A program made the translations under genes and the position numbers. Under the pieces are notes generated by a model, which saw only the letters and a program-made list of their open reading frames with translations, had not been told where the DNA came from and made no database searches. Positions 63,801-64,000 of a DNA stretch of 64,000 nt are shown here, one piece after another. Every line of letters begins with the position of its first letter. The first letter of the stretch is position 1. Source of the DNA: Saccharomycopsis fibuligera x Saccharomycopsis cf. fibuligera (taxonomy: Eukaryota; Ascomycota; Saccharomycetes; Ascoideales; Saccharomycopsidaceae); assembly GCA_001936135.1 (NCBI GenBank), contig CP012811.1:496001-560000 (forward strand), read 5' to 3'.

Positions 63801-64000
63801 TCTACCAGTACTGGTGTTGGTAGCGAGAATGACAACAAAGGACCTGAAAATTACGGTAATGAAAAGCAAGCCCACCAGCATCATCTTCAGAGTCAAATAA
63901 ACAGTTCTGCACTCTCTATTCACGATAACAATAGTGCAAATGGAACTGTTGATGAAGTCAATGATCTCAATGATCACCGCAGCCAACATAGCCATAAAGA
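60855..64000 (+). CDS. Zn(II)2Cys6 transcription factor, runs off the right edge
   Basis: Open from the ATG at 60855 to the window end (over 1048 codons). The N-terminus is Ser/Ala/Gly-rich. The zinc cluster is at residues 80-108 (C80, C83, C90, C96, C99, C108; pattern CX2CX6CX5CX2CX8C) and is preceded by a basic SKRPRSKR stretch. A short coiled coil for dimerisation follows (about 118-145, SYVNLLKFKIEELEKKLQ). The fungal-specific regulatory domain spans about 330-700, with the typical AIRLAYTMGLHRK and ERRRRLWWSCYIWDRL near 490-540. Long Asn/Ser-rich linkers appear at 560-660 and after 930. The 3' end is outside the window. Target genes cannot be read from the sequence, so no symbol is given. 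Confidence 0.9.
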   Translation, partial: MSSPAQSSGILDTGQSETAGSAGSTGFRSSAAPPTPAASAGSSKKRQIPEEDSYYEQQFSSLDQPQGQQQSKRPRSKRACTKCQSRKTKCSGDKPCSYCVMLNKPNECVFIVKEKPKLVTLQESYVNLLKFKIEELEKKLQNSKLSKYHDVLEENNAATSTASTLSPSAHLIQTTSSDTNTIEQGQDQEQNSERQDSDDGMPGASNNKPPNRRMSLNHIINADTRRIAGDQASSLAVLRQFARGDPSRNHHASILNPTTSTINSTSAGIMPTNNNSNNDYVLEKELNLHNLLVQTDVSYLTNFNIFLGNSNCTKYNLTIQNILTDKLNYLLDFHNQRHNLQIKLLPPPILPTVFYKSKALHWNRINIADIQLPEKDYALKVINSAFEILGADFVIVNYYEVLLMIDRIYSNIANCNKLHIIQLLVLLAMGEITISTKQSILKAQFPGFTYFQTAVELFEDTFEECSITYIETTVLLGIYSLALNRKDSAYIYTGLAIRLAYTMGLHRKVPPSFNGLSKIELERRRRLWWSCYIWDRLVTTRLGHPIMINDDSMDVELPSNEQFTTNEELKRFPKRPTYFIEQIKLAKISGIIMNKIYSIKNSGKFKDSFIVSVHSILNILRNWYADLNDSKTALNELNNQPSNNNSNSNSRINLSGSDGSANISSAFSNDSLRLNYINMDEGLKRQTYSLHMNYNYCIILTTRPLLLYVFKEIVHHVETEHSPTTLGILKSCINAAFINLKIINMLYLQNIFTSFTLMDNNIVFGSILIMLLTNFIKNYSRQGYLLFVKTFGKNQQYPNNISADKISEKNDTSSSSTHHSNTSINNGTTHTSLTQKDITSKIKFGISILKKGTQAGSVTAKVYFLQLSNLMALLDKLNYISSAAYYQHYVVAVPLPPPSPETELANFQDLKSRLKFISRDVITDAGLFNQINLVEHDESSVANSSVTGNESNRLDDDNHAHSDNVRYNINEGEKNNARGNPISTSTGVGSENDNKGPENYGNEKQAHQHHLQSQINSSALSIHDNNSANGTVDEVNDLNDHRSQHSHK

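Overview
The window looks like a nuclear chromosome segment of a budding yeast of the CTG clade (Serinales). The Candida parapsilosis/Lodderomyces group is my guess from the Asn/Gln-rich proteins and low GC, and it is not proven. Evidence for the clade: introns use GTATGT-like donors and TACTAAC branch sites; every recognisable protein is a yeast protein; CTG codons are scarce in conserved genes. One in-frame CTG in the DIP2/UTP12 gene (23370-23372) falls in a WD-repeat turn (FDR-x-GTR) where Ser or Thr is usual, which fits CUG=Ser decoding. If that is right, residues at CTG codons should be read as Ser. The window starts inside NSP1 and ends inside a zinc-cluster transcription factor gene.

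Layout. 1-7.5 kb: NSP1 (-, with a 10-nt first exon), an ADIP-like coiled-coil gene (+), RSA3 (-) and VPS51 (+). 7.5-12.4 kb: an accessory zone with a decayed MET12-like methylenetetrahydrofolate reductase pseudogene, other coding-like scraps, and a large gene joining a PD-(D/E)XK nuclease-like segment to a FunK1-type kinase. 14.5-22.3 kb: an AGP2-like permease, retroposon debris with tRNA-Ala(AGC), an unrecognised minus-strand pseudogene, and a tandem pair of LPX1-like peroxisomal hydrolases. 23-40.5 kb: a dense housekeeping block with DIP2/UTP12, peroxisomal Lon, a spliced LYR-motif gene, TRS85, EMP70/TMN and ALG9. 40.5-43.8 kb: a LINE (Zorro/L1-like) 3' fragment plus two near-identical inverted short retroposon copies around tRNA-Leu(UAA). 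43.8-53 kb: a PPN2-like polyphosphatase, about 6 kb without a large gene, then a CCHC zinc-knuckle gene. 53-64 kb: remnants, then DMC1 split into seven exons, TMS1 and the start of a Zn2Cys6 factor.

There is no operon logic here; the genes are independent units. Recurring themes are peroxisomes (Lon ending ARL, two hydrolases ending PKL), endomembrane traffic (VPS51, TRS85, EMP70, ALG9) and ribosome assembly (RSA3, DIP2). DIP2 has PAC-like and RRPE-like promoter motifs. Several gene starts were moved to an ATG or across an intron, because the longest open frame began at TTG or was interrupted.
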